Source of the DNA: Phaffia rhodozyma
Lineage: Eukaryota > Basidiomycota > Tremellomycetes > Cystofilobasidiales > Mrakiaceae
DNA: 64,000 nt
NCBI GenBank assembly: GCA_014706385.1
Contig: JACGZH010000002.1
Coordinates: 620,001-684,000, forward strand
Reading direction: 5' to 3'
Shown here: positions 9,953 through 20,563 of the stretch, one piece after another
How the letters are laid out: each line of letters starts with the position of its first letter
How positions within the stretch are numbered: the first letter of the stretch is position 1
Translations under genes and position numbers: made by a program
The notes under the pieces: model-generated
Seen by the model: the letters and a program-made list of their open reading frames with translations, nothing else
Database searches by the model: none
Told to the model about the DNA's origin: nothing

Positions 9953-12933
9953 TCAACCACGCCGAGCCAGAATAGCCTTGATCCTCGCCCACGGTTTCTT
10001 CGCCCTTCTAGCCTCCTTTCGCTGTTTCCATTCCTCGAACGCATCCCGGGTCATCATCTTTCCCCGCCGAAGTGAGCGATCGGCCCTCATCCAAACCTCT
10101 ACCAAGATCTGATTCACCTTGTTCACCGCATATTCAACTAGTTCATGAACTATTGGTGAAGGTGGCCAGATCAGATCCAAAACAGTGTCTCGAAGATTAT
10201 GTAAGGTGTTATAAGCAGATTGAGCGGATGGGTTTGACCTCGCGACAAGAGCGTGAACAACGTTCTTAGTCTGGCAGTAAGCTTTCTGGACGGAAACGAT
10301 CACAGGATTGAACATCTCGGCGTCCAAAGTCAACCGACGCAGAGGGAAGGAATCAGGCAGGCTTGTAGGAAGAGCAAAGACAGTTGGATGCACATATTCG
10401 GAAAGTTTCCAAACCTGCTGCTTAACCGAAGAAGACTGATTCAAAGGTACATGCTGGAACGAAGGGACGGATCGGTTGACACAAAAGTCCCCTCGTCTAG
10501 GAAGAGACGAAGGAAGCCCAACACGAGTCTTCCAAGCCATCACACTCCGATCCTTGACTGACCAAACACTTATCTCGGAAGGTACTTTGATGGTTGTCAG
10601 TTTCGTGACCAGAGAACCACTCTCCTCTCGTAAGGCAGCTTCTGAAGTGATCAAATTCCGTGTCTCGGATGGTACAGCCCCTCGAGCAGAAGCAGAAGCA
10701 GAAGCAGCTCTATAAACTGGGGTTGCCACGGCTGATTGGACGGAGGTAGTCCAAACAAGGTTTGGAGAAAAACGTTGGACTCTAGCCGTCATCGGAGAAA
10801 CAGACAGAGGGATAGATGCTTCCTTAATAAATGACCGAGTGACGTTGATGGCGGGGTTCAAAGAAGTTTGTTCAAAGGCTTCGAGAGCATAGTCTAGACA
10901 AGCTAGTAGCATGAGCAAAGCCGTTGCGAGAGAAGATACCGCGATGACGCTATCACAGAATGTGAAAGTGGATCGTCCGTCAGCTCAAATCACGAATCGA
11001 ATAACAGCAAAGACACAATTCCACTTACTATCGGCGAACACAGGCTCGCAACCTCTTCCAATCGACAGACAGTCTGAACATATACTCTTCGGCCTCCTGT
11101 TCCGTCTGGCCCCTAGCCAACGACACAGTTTCGGTCGTCAAGCTTTCCAATGAGAGCCCCTTCCAGACTTCCAAAGCATCTTTCTCCCCCGAAAGTCCTA
11201 CAAAGTCTTCGTACCTCCAAACACGATTTTCTGTGTTTGCCTTCGACTTGGCTATGAGATTGTCACGACTCAGATCTGCTCCAGGATTGAAGGAGGCGGA
11301 GATCTCGACTGGAAGGACAATGGTGTGCATGTTCGTGCGATCAGAGGAGGAGAGAATGGAAGAAAGCTCCAAGTTCGATCTGTGCCGTTGACTAGGATCA
11401 ACAAGATTCGTCACAAGTGTTGTAATTGACGGCGAGGTTCGAAGAGATCTCAAGTGCGCTCGGACGTCTTCGCTTGCTGAGACCTAACATTATAGAAAGA
11501 AGAAACCCCATTCAGCAGGCGCAACTAGAATTTTGGTCAGAGGAGTAACATACCCAATCATCGTCTTCATTGATAGTTAGATCCACAACCTCAATAACCA
11601 GCGATCCTTTGGGCCCTGTCAAACGGTCAATTGACTCTGGCTGCCTACCTCCCAAAGATGACGTTTTCCTCTCTCTCTTGAAAGGTTCTCGAAGATCACT
11701 GATAGTCCTTGTACTCTCAGATCTCCCCAGGACGTCAAACTCCTTCAATACAATCGGGTCGGATGCGGCTGTCTCTGGGAGGATGATATAAACAAGTCGA
11801 AGGAGCTTCTGAACGATAGTTTGACGTTGGTTGGAAGGACCAGATGATCCTACAAGAAGAATTCGGATCGGATGAGAGACATCGGCCGGCAAGTTGACCG
11901 TTGATTGAACGAGCGAAGGAAAGCTTTGCAAAGACCTAGACATCGAGGGAGTATCAAAAACAGTCCAACGGTCGGTCGAGTACGAACTGTTTGTCAGCCT
12001 AGAGGACTGTCCATCCATTTCTTGTTTCGAATGAGACTCTGTTAGCCTCTCCTTTACAGTAGTAGGTACGATCATAGCCGAGGCTGGGGCAAACGAAGAT
12101 GTAGCTTGTTTCCCTGCCGCCGATCGAGAGTGGGAAGAACCAAGTCCTCCGGTCCCAGTCTCTCGAAAAGAGGGAGCTTGGCTGAAAGATGAAGGAAAGC
12201 ATTCATGCTTCGACTTGGACAAGGTGGATGACGAGCCAGGCGAAGAGAATGTGGATGAAACACTAGTAGGATCAGGATAGGCAAGCTGAAAGTGACTGGA
12301 AACGGGTTCCTTGACAGGACGTCGGAAGGAAGTCGTCTCGACACTAGATCTCATATCAGGAACAGAGGTAGGCGGTTCGATATCACATGCGTTAGAGAAT
12401 TTCGAGTAAAGGGACAGATTAGAATGTTGTCGATCAGTGAGATCAGAAATAGTTGTGGTGGCTACCGAGGTAGAAAGACTTGAAGCTGAGGGAATACTGG
12501 GTTCCAGATCGGCAAAAGACTCTCCCAATCCAGAAAACGTCCGGTCGTTGTCAATATGATCATCTTCGTCGTCAGTCAGACTGCCATCTCCTCTGCCGCT
12601 CTCTGAGGACGAGCCAGGAGTAGAGTCAGGTTCAAACTCGTCCCCAGCAGCCGATGAAGCTCCAGAGGAGAAGGCATGAGACAGAAAGTCTGTTGTCGCT
12701 GTGTTCGGCCCAAGGTCAGTCCAGGTAGATCCGGCTAGATCATCACCAAAACGAACAAGATCGGCACGATCTTCATCATCACTAGTGAGATCAGAAGAGT
12801 GAATGGAAGACACGTCCGATAGCGTGTCCGAGAGAAGTCCTCTCGGTTCCAATCGATCACAGTCGAGGACTGCGGGTAAATGACTGGCAAGAGGAAGAAC
12901 GAGAGGTGGTGTCGAGGGTCGGGAGGATATCAT
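9953..12933 (-). CDS. unknown 943-residue protein with one C-terminal membrane segment
   Basis: Three exons, 11554-12933, 11029-11483 and 9953-10949, join in phase (GTATGT and GTAAGT donors) to give 944 codons including stop. Residues 1-350 are Ser/Thr/Asp-rich and probably disordered. Near residue 355 a sheet-like segment RILLVGSSGPSNQRQTIVQK resembles a nucleotide-binding start but lacks the GKS/T of a P-loop. A hydrophobic stretch beginning YVIAVSSLATALLMLLAC (about 612-636), created by the second splice junction, is the only membrane segment. The last 60 residues are basic and helical (RKEARRAKKPWARIKAILARRG). I recognise no family. A tail-facing membrane protein with a cytosolic N-terminal domain is an inference. 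Gene structure is well supported; function is unknown. Confidence 0.8.
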
Positions 12934-13863
12934 AGTGAATAAGTTTGATCAAGTTCTGAATGTAATGATACGCAACAATTCGATCAAGAGATATAGATGC
13001 GCTGTGCGTGAAGAAAGAGAGAACACAAGCGAGATATAAAGACACTGGCCCTTTACGCTGAGCGTATGCAAACTCAATACTAAAGGCGTGATTTACCTAC
13101 CTCGAGCGCCGAGCGGTAAGTGGCCTGAAACACCTGCTTTAAGAAGCCGTCTCGAGGATTGATAGCCTTCAATACGGATCGAGAGCGTGATGAAAGTACC
13201 AAGAAAGGAAGAAAGGAGCTTCTTAGCATTCTTCTCGTCAATTCCTACTTTATAATCCAGCCAGATTAACAATCGGTGGCGAGAGGAACGACATTGGTAG
13301 GGTTCGATAAAAGGGGAAACGGTCTCTGTCATTCTTAGATCCTCATGATCCATGAAATTTCCGTAAGCGAAAGAGACATCTGATCCCTTCTTCGCTTAGA
13401 TCTCTACATCTTTTCTCTACTGAGACGGGCCGATAGAAGGTCTCACAGGACCCAACATCTCCTCCCCATGCTCGTATCGTCGACCGGACACCGTCCGGCC
13501 TTATCAGTAGAGTCACGAGAGTAGATAGATAGACAGATAGATAAATAACCCGTCCCAAGCCCATAGTCTACTTACGGGTAGCAACAGGACGGGTCAACAG
13601 AGCTATATTATGTTTGACTGGAGCAGAAGCAGAGGTGAGATTAGAGCTATCAGTGTATGCCGGGAGATGGGCGGTGTGAGTGAGTGCGGGTAAGGATGAT
13701 GATCAAGACCAGCTGAGCACTAACTCAATTGGGCAGGATCTCGGGGACTGTAGGAATGCCCTTTAACCCTAACTATCTTAGACATCAATCTCCCAACATA
13801 ACAATATTGTATATATCATGGTACACATCACACGATAGTGATAAAATACAGTTTGTGTAGATT
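12934..13863. other. intergenic or 5' leader region upstream of the 943-residue gene
   Basis: An 86-codon minus-strand frame with a real ATG (13351-13353) runs to a GTAGGT donor at about 13102. CAG acceptors closer to the 943-residue gene (near 12967 and 13005) could make this a leader intron. Downstream on the minus strand is CTTTATATCTCGC. I cannot tell whether the frame is a small gene, a leader exon or chance. A GATA-type microsatellite lies at about 13519-13548. Confidence 0.45.
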
Positions 13864-15686
13864 TCAGAGCACATAAGTTGATATGCCCGAAATCCAAGTT
13901 AGAGGTAGTTTCTTGCCTCGCGCAAGATCATCAAACAGAGGATCGAGGCCTGTCCTGTAAGCCCAAGATGACGGTTCCGTCCTACATAGACACAGAAAAA
14001 GTCAGAACGGAATATGTGTTGAAAGGTTAAATATAGTTGTTTGAAACAGAGCAAGATGTGACCGACCGTTTTAATGGACGTTGATCTTCTCGCAGGCTGT
14101 ATTCAAAGTTCCGTTCAGTGTATTAAAAGTGCATTAACGAACGAACACTCAGATGCTTTAGATAGATTATGAGCAGAAAGGACAAAGTGACGTACCCCCA
14201 CTCGATTCTTCATGATCTGAATTATCACCTCTCTCTCCGTACTCGAGAAATGAGTGAATTTGGTGGTCTCCAACCAGAGCGCCATGTCCGTCAGATAGGT
14301 GAACTCCGTCCCAAGAGCTGGTATTTGATTATTCATCGCTGAGTTAGACGAGGGTGTATGCGATTGAGATGGGACTCGGATCGAGTCATTTATCAACTGA
14401 ACACGAGATGTTATAGCGATCAGATAAGAAAGAGAGAATGAGTAATCTGTGCGCATGAGTATGTTCTACTGTAAAGCTTACGATAGATGTTATCCCCTGA
14501 CGATGAGAGATGGCGGAAAGACGGTGCATGTGCGACACTAGAGCCGCTAGACCTACGAAGTTCCACCAAGAGGTTTCAAAACGTTATCAATAAGCTACGC
14601 CTGTCTGATCTCAGATAGTGAGATTTCCTTGCTGTATGAACAAGAATAAGAAAAGTAGCTTCGAACCGGCTGATCCAGCGGAAATGACTAGATCTCCGTA
14701 CAATTTCGTCAACGAATCGACCACCAACAATGTGAATCTTCCCTTGGGCTTTGTCGACGTCGACGACTGGCCTTCTCTATCAACCGACTGATATGGTTTC
14801 TCTAGATCAGAAAGGGCCTGGATGAACGAAGGTAACCCGAAAATCGGTTTGACCTGCAACCTGCCCAAGACCCGAGTGGAGCTCTACCGGTCATACGAAA
14901 GCGTTGTTTAGAGGACCAGACAACTAGTAGTCAACTTGTCTGACGAGAGACATTCGGTTCATATACCCTTAGCCAAACACAGAAGAGGAAACCCATAAGC
15001 ACGTACGATTCCAGGGAACTTGTGAGAAAGTACGTTGAGCGCTCGAGAGGCTTCGAATGATCGGTCGGTATCTACCCACAGAGCTTCCGATTTTGGATGT
15101 CGAACCAGGTGATTTAACACGAGATGAAGTGAGAACAACTTTGGTACTCATACACACATCACATCACAAAGAGCAAGAGAGGGGAAAAGAGAGGGAAAAC
15201 ATGATCTCCATCGTAAGCATACTGTATGTCTTTCTCAGAGTGAGTGAGACAAACACTCACACTCTTTCCAACTCCATCCGTTCCAGAAACTTCCACTATA
15301 CCCACTCCATCCCACCTCTCCTGTCCTTCTGAACTGATCACCCCCATCAGCTCATCTACTGGCTTGACCCCAATCCCGACCCATCGGCTCGTTCTGCCAG
15401 CCTTGTCCATTTTCTCCTGGTCTAGCGCTCGGTCGCCTCTGATAAATTCAGGCGTTTCAACCTTGGTCACCTCATCTTTGAGTTGCTCAATCGATGTGAG
15501 TGATATGCTTGACAAATGATCATCCTCTGTAGCAAGATTGGAGATGATAGGTCCGAGAAGGCTAAGGATCTCATCGGAAGGGGTGAACACGAGAGTCTGA
15601 GATTGTGTGATCTCGATCTGGGCAAGTAGAGATATCAACCGATGAAGTTCGGGAGAGATGAGGGGAACAAGACGTTTGAGACGCAT
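13864..15686 (-). CDS. RAD51 paralogue (RecA-fold recombination mediator), nearest to RAD51D
   Basis: RecA/RAD51-family ATPase; paralogues assist RAD51 filament assembly in homologous recombination. The start MRLKRLVPLISPELHRLISL leads into a short N-terminal domain. Walker A is VEVSGTDGVGKS (GxxGxGKS). Next come EALWVDTDRSFEASRALNVL, then Walker B TLLVVDSLTKLYGDL, then PALGTEFTYLTDMALWLETT (the PALGxxW-type segment) and VIIQIMKNRVG. Two final small exons add GLREDQRPLKR and a tail ending GISTYVL. At least six introns separate these. The ALWVDTDRSFEASR segment resembles LYVDSNGGLTASR of RAD51D more than RAD51 itself, so I favour RAD51D-like. Exact orthology needs a tree. It is tandem with the 943-residue gene, 930 bp apart. 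Confidence 0.8.
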
Positions 15687-17006
15687 ACTCGAGATGACAA
15701 GGTACCGTATGATGACACTTGTTCAGGCTATTCAAGGGCGGAATATCTCATAATATTAACAAAATATGGGCGTTTCAGACGAAAAATGCTGCTTTATCGC
15801 GTTATGGACCCAAGGCAAGGCCAAGTGACACATAAAGTTATAAAGGATAAAAAAAGACCGAATCTCAACCAAGAGATCCGGTTTGCTTGAGAGTGCGTAA
15901 TTGACCCTCAAGCTGAAGGAGGAATGAGACAAAAGCCTTGCTCCCACTCGATTCCTTGCCTCCTCGGCGAACAGAAACCGTCCGCTTCCGGTATTCAATC
16001 GAATTCCATGTGTTGGTTCTCCACCAGAGGTTATTCTTGTAGCAGCCTAGTTCGAAAATATTTTTTTGTTTGTGGATTGTAGTTTAACCTTTAGATATGA
16101 TGGTCCAACAGGGTTCAAGTAGGGGTAGAATAGATACGACGTTCAAGTTGACCAGGTCCTCTCTCAGAAGAGACGGGGAGGGCAAGAAAAAGGGGTCACA
16201 CGAGTTTGGGTCCAGCAAGTGGCGACGAGGCGAGCCAAGAATTTGGAATATCTAAAATGAATCAAGCGATTCGATACGGTAAATTCTGGTCTCTCTTTCA
16301 CACCAAAACTGATTTTGCCAAGCTCTCCTTTTTCACGCCTCCCGACTAAACCAAAACTTTCTTTTTACAGAAAGTAGGCCTGTCGGTTGGAACGAAGATC
16401 CGAAAGGGACAAAGAGTGGATTGTGGAAGTGGAGAGGATAGGGTTTTATTTTCGAAAAGGATACTCACGAAGAGAAAAGGGCGGGGAGAAACAATAATGG
16501 GAATTTTCGATTAGAAAATACGAGAAGGTGAACGGGCCTGTGGGTTGACCAGGAGGAGGGAAAAAATGAACCGTGGCAAGTGGCGGTGAGTTGCTGAAGA
16601 TCCAATCGCGTCATGGCAGCTAAAATCATATTATATACTTTTCAGATTGGGCCGCCGGCCCTAAACAACACGTGACGTCATCTGCACAGATTTCCTATGG
16701 TACAATCAGCAGGGTTGGGTACCCGACATGACTCAGGATCCGGGTTCGGAGGGTGTGAATAGGGGGTTTCATTCTAGGCAGTTTGTACAAATCAGGCTCT
16801 TCGACCTTGTGACTTGTTGGCTCTATCTTGGGGAAGAACACAGCCAATCAGTCAAAACATGCTGACCTACTGCATGGTCTGCCGACGATGGAAATACCGT
16901 TAACGATGGGAGAACAAAGAGTGTCGGGCGAAATAAGACCTCCATACATCCAGGTCGGACTACGCCGGACCGGATTGACTTCGACGAAGGGAGCATATAT
17001 CACAAT
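15687..17006. other. gene-free region upstream of the RAD51 paralogue
   Basis: No supported coding frame. It holds a composite CACGTG/TGACGTCA site (16669-16680), a CCAAT string (about 16841) and AT-rich stretches near 15790-15860 and 16620. It joins the repeat-containing block to its right. Confidence 0.5.
16669..16680. promoter_or_regulatory. overlapping E-box and CRE-like site
   Basis: CACGTGACGTCA combines CACGTG (bHLH target) with TGACGTCA (bZIP ATF/CREB target), sharing four bases. It is about 980 bp from the RAD51-paralogue start and far from any other known start. Function is inferred from the motif only. Confidence 0.4.
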
Positions 17007-17265
17007 ATATGGCTTTGGCTACTAGAAAGCAACCGCAACCGATGGTGGTCGATACATGATCCTTTTGGACTTGGGTGCCCTCAGATCACGAACCACCAAG
17101 ATCCCATGGGTCATGGGTTTAGTTTGTGCCAGTCTCAGCGTCAGCCTCAGTGAAACAGCGTCAAACCCTAGCATTCTCGCCCCTTCGTTCTTCTCCTGAT
17201 GCAGGGCTAGGTGCAGTATGTTGCGCGATGTGTTCACATCTCTGTTCTACAAAGTCTGAGAGCAA
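17007..17265. repeat. 259-bp dispersed repeat, copy A
   Basis: It matches copy B (56831-57089) over the same length with no gaps. I count seven substitutions, all in the first 55 bp; the remaining roughly 205 bp look identical. It starts ATATGGCTTTGGCTA and ends GTCTGAGAGCAA. No terminal inverted repeats and no TG...CA LTR ends are visible. A diverged inverted partial copy lies 550 bp away at 17811-17902. Family unknown. Confidence 0.92.
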
Positions 17266-17307
17266 AATCAAAGAGAAAAAGGAGTAGCGTAACATAGAGA
17301 CAGTCAT
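17161..17307 (-). other. 48-codon open frame across the repeat edge
   Basis: ATG at 17305-17307; the frame runs MTVSMLRYSFF, then LLSDFVEQRCEHIAQH, and stops at 17161-17163. The frame from LLSDFVEQRC to the stop is identical in copy B. A CTATATAAAC box lies about 105 bp upstream on the same strand. It may be a small expressed frame of the element; a frame conserved only through recent duplication is equally possible. Confidence 0.3.
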
Positions 17308-17410
17308 GAGTGGTCAAGGAGATCATCAGACAAAGCAACAGATAGCCAAGTTATTAAGTGTTGCTGAACAGTTGAAGAAAAAAGAGGATTCCTTGTCGGA
17401 GGCAGAGCGA

Positions 17411-17420
17411 GTTTATATAG
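17411..17420 (-). promoter_or_regulatory. candidate TATA box reading into repeat copy A
   Basis: The minus strand reads CTATATAAAC, a good TATA-box match, about 105 bp upstream of the ATG at 17307. It would drive transcription leftward through the repeat. Copy B has no equivalent that I could see. Confidence 0.35.
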
Positions 17421-17810
17421 GCATTGGGGATGTAACCACGGCGCTACATGTCTGTAACCAGGGACTCACCAATCATCTGCCATAACTCCTACTCCTACTC
17501 GTCTTGCAAGTATGTAGTCACACAGCGCATGCGCTCCTAACACATCCAGTGATCTCTTCTTGCTTGTGGCTCTTCCGTGTGGTTTGAATCATGGGCACAC
17601 TGACTCTGTTCAGTAACTCTGTAGTTTGAGAGTCATACACAACATGGGCATCCTTTCTCATCCATAGAATAGTCTCGTAAGCCTGGATCCTTTGTTAACG
17701 TTCTTATTGTCCTTATGCTCTGTCATGGTGATCTTTCAACTCTATCCCCTTGCGCCCGTGTATTGAATCATCCTATAGCCATCTAATCACCTGCATAGCT
17801 CACGCGTCTA

Positions 17811-17902
17811 ACACAAACTAAATCTGTAGCTCATGGGATCTGAAGATTCGTGGTCTGAGGGCATTCAAATCCAAAAGGACCAAGTATCAATTACCATCAT
17901 TT
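17811..17902. repeat. diverged, inverted partial copy of the 259-bp repeat
   Basis: Reading forward, ACACAAACTAAA, then CATGGGATCT, ATTCGTGGTCTGAGGGCA and CAAATCCAAAAGGACCA align to the reverse complement of copies A and B with scattered changes, roughly three quarters identical by eye. Together with copy A it brackets about 900 bp as an inverted pair. Confidence 0.75.
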
Positions 17903-18313
17903 AGGGTTACTCTCACCCAGCCTGAGGCTTGTACGTGTTACAAATCGGCCCTGATTGATTATATAATCAAGTATATACTTTGGCTGTGGGCTGAAAGTCT
18001 TTTCTCATACTTGCACATCTTCCATCCCCTTCAATCTCTTCGCCATGTCTTAACGTAAGTCTTCAATTTTCAAGCCCAACATCCCCAAATCACCTCTGTT
18101 TTAAATAACGAGTGTTGCTCTTCTGCGACCTGCTCTCTGGCACCTCTTCTTCGAGTTCCGTTCGGTCTCCAGTTGCTCCGAAAGGGGTCTCTGGTTTATA
18201 GACTGGGCGGAGCGTTGACGATATTCGACTTTTCTGATTCACCTACCCTATCTTCGCTCTCAACATTGTCAAATCCTGCTTGGTTTTAGAAAGAATGCTG
18301 ACATGTTCTTCCG

Positions 18314-18346
18314 TTGTATTGTATTGTATTATATTGTATTGTATTG
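18314..18346. repeat. (TTGTA)n microsatellite
   Basis: Six to seven pentamer units of TATTG/TTGTA type with one interruption, in non-coding DNA just downstream of TPT1. Confidence 0.85.
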
Positions 18347-18574
18347 CGAATGATCATAGGCTTAATGATGTATTTCTATTCAATGATTTTCTTACTATAT
18401 TTCAATCTCGATTACGTTAAGACTATGAAAACATATAAGCAAAGAACTCGTGACGCTGTACATCTTAATTTCGTTCATATCTCAGCCGTTTGGTTGCTTT
18501 GCCATCAGGTCGAGATACAGCTGACCTGGACAAACTCCTCTGCTTGAAAGAATCTACACAAACACAAATCATTA

Positions 18575-19800
18575 TCATTTAGGTCGTTCCCATACAATTT
18601 CCCCATTCCTCCGGACGGCCCGGAGAAAATATTTTCTAGGTAGAATCCCTGGTGTGACAGGGTCTCCAGGAGTTAGCAAGACATTGTTGTCCGAAAGGAA
18701 TAGAGGAACGTTTTCTGGAAGCGGTCAATCCAAGACAATCAGTCCATTTGACCAATTCTTTGCGTCACACTCTTCTACCAAGGTTAATTACAAGAACAAG
18801 AAAGCTCACCAGATAGGAGAAGAGGTACATCTATATAGATGTAAAGATTTGCCGAAGGACGAATTCCAGAAGTGATCTTTTGCACTGGACCAGATCCTAA
18901 GCCGGGATCCGAGCTCTCCTGATTCGAACCTGCCTCTGATGAAATCGTCGAAGGAGACTTTGGGAAGGCAAGGCGAGCGCCAAGTGAATATGCTGCCGGG
19001 TTATCTTGGAAAGACCTTGTTCGTCTGATTATCCAAAACATTCGACGCATATAAGCTCAATATCCACACATACGTGCATTCCAAACATGTCGACGTCAAA
19101 ACGGAACAGACGCACAGATAGCATTCCAGAGTTTCTCGTCCGTCCCATGAACGGCTAGTCCGGCCTGGTCGACAGTAGTGACAATTCGCATGTCTTTCTC
19201 TAACTCTTTCATTTCTAATGAATATCCTTGGTTCGCTCGGATCCACCAACGCCCATCCTGCCCGTCGGCCAATGGATCCCTCTCCTCTAGTGGTACCGGC
19301 GTCGTCGCCTCCGCCGATGAGGATAGATTTTAGCGAAGATTAGAGCATATCGAGTCTTCACGTCGTCCAAGACAATCTGTCGGATGGACTCGAACGTAAC
19401 ACCGTTCAAGGCGAGCGCAGGATGCGCAATCTACCCTTTGGTTTGGACCATAAGTAAGACCGGCCAAGAAGGTAAGACCCAAATAGATATCTATATATTA
19501 GCTTATCTACACACACGGCTATCTGGAGCCGAGCCAAGCTAGAAATACGGAGAGACAAACAAGTTCATTGACCGGGAGATAACCGTCCGGTCTAATTCCT
19601 AGGCCTTCCTTCTCGGCACCATGTCGAAGTAAGTAAGCCAAAGTCTTTGATAGCCGAGTATGCGGTGGATCCGTCGGTCGGCCACGAAGGGTCTTGCTCT
19701 GATTAGGTTTCCGGATCTTCGGGGTCTGTTTAGGTCTTGGTGTATGCTTAGGCATTTGTGGAGGAGACGAAAGAGAGGGGTTCTGGTTGATGACACTCAT
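18575..19800 (-). CDS. TPT1: tRNA 2'-phosphotransferase (Tpt1/KptA)
   Basis: Removes the splice-junction 2'-phosphate from ligated tRNA using NAD+. Exon 1 (19561-19800, 80 codons) has a basic, Pro-rich leader, then RLSKTLAYLLRHGAEKEGL and IRPDGYLPVNEL. Later exons give HPALALNGVTFESIRQIV, GRWWIRANQGYSLEMKE, AGLAVHGT, GLSKITRQHIHLALALPS, ANLYIYIDVPLLL and NNVLLTPGDPVTPGILPRKY. The stop TGA is at 18575-18577. The catalytic set is present: Arg-His of LLRHG, the Arg of RANQG, and the Arg before QHIH. Short introns lie between these blocks. It is divergent from the vWA gene. A fungal fold and length are retained, so an active enzyme is expected. Confidence 0.92.
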
Positions 19801-20563
19801 GGGCTACCCGTACAGACGAGGTTGCAGATGATGATGGTTTCTGATCAGAAGGAACACGCGTACGGGGTTACCCGTTTGTAACTGACGACGCGAACGCACA
19901 ACACACCACCCACCTCCGACCATCACATCCTCTTGTATTCCTTTCTCTGGACAGTCGTCCGGTCTCGACTCGTGTAGTTGTTTAGCATAGATTCTCTGGT
20001 CTGTCAGATAAATCTTTGCACCTGGGTGTGTTTACCGGTTAGTAGGATAGACTACCTCGTTGCGCCGTGGGCTTGCGAGCAAGTAAGCGTTTGAGCGGTC
20101 TCTTCCTTTCTTGTCTTTCTCTTCTCATACTTAGTTGTCTTCTCTCCTTCCTCATGGTCGTACACAGACTTGGCTGATGTCTGTTCTTCATATCTTACCC
20201 GTGTGTGAATATGGATATATCATCTCAAACTAGCTTGATATCCTGTACATCTCTAAAACACCACCTTGTTTACTACTTTTCTGCAAGTTCTGGGTACATC
20301 TCTTCTCTCGGGGTCTCCAATCTTCTCTATAGTATAAATCAATATATGAATGAGCGGTCGCGGCTATGAAAATCATATATAATTGAAATGGCACAGCCAG
20401 TCAACCACACGTGTATGGTCTCTGCCAAGAACAGCCTCCACACCCACCCAGCTACACATACACAGCCCGGGTTCCGGCTACATATATTTCATCACTCATC
20501 TCAGTCTCATCCATCTTGTTCGCCCACCTCTTTAGCCTTTCTCATCCATTCTTCTAGCACAAC
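19801..20563. other. divergent promoter region TPT1 / vWA gene
   Basis: No coding frame supported. It contains pyrimidine-rich stretches on the plus strand (around 19900-19950 and 20095-20150). The start codons of two divergent genes lie at its ends. Confidence 0.6.

Larger units (their letters stand above)
17266..18574. other. gene-free block right of repeat copy A
   Basis: No coding frame is supported. At about 17960-18060 a TATA-like string (TATATAATCAAGTATATAC) is followed by a pyrimidine-rich leader, an ATG TCT TAA and a GTAAGT donor, and an AG acceptor about 125 bp on. It looks like a spliced non-coding or leader-only transcript. A TATTG microsatellite sits near 18314-18346. The rest shows nothing I can name. 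Confidence 0.4.

Noticed and set aside
13764..13772. AACCCTAAC, resembling a telomerase RNA template or telomere repeat
   Set aside because: A 9-mer is expected by chance about once in every couple of windows this size; no further repeat and no RNA context. The TTAGGGTTA at 17901 is equally short.
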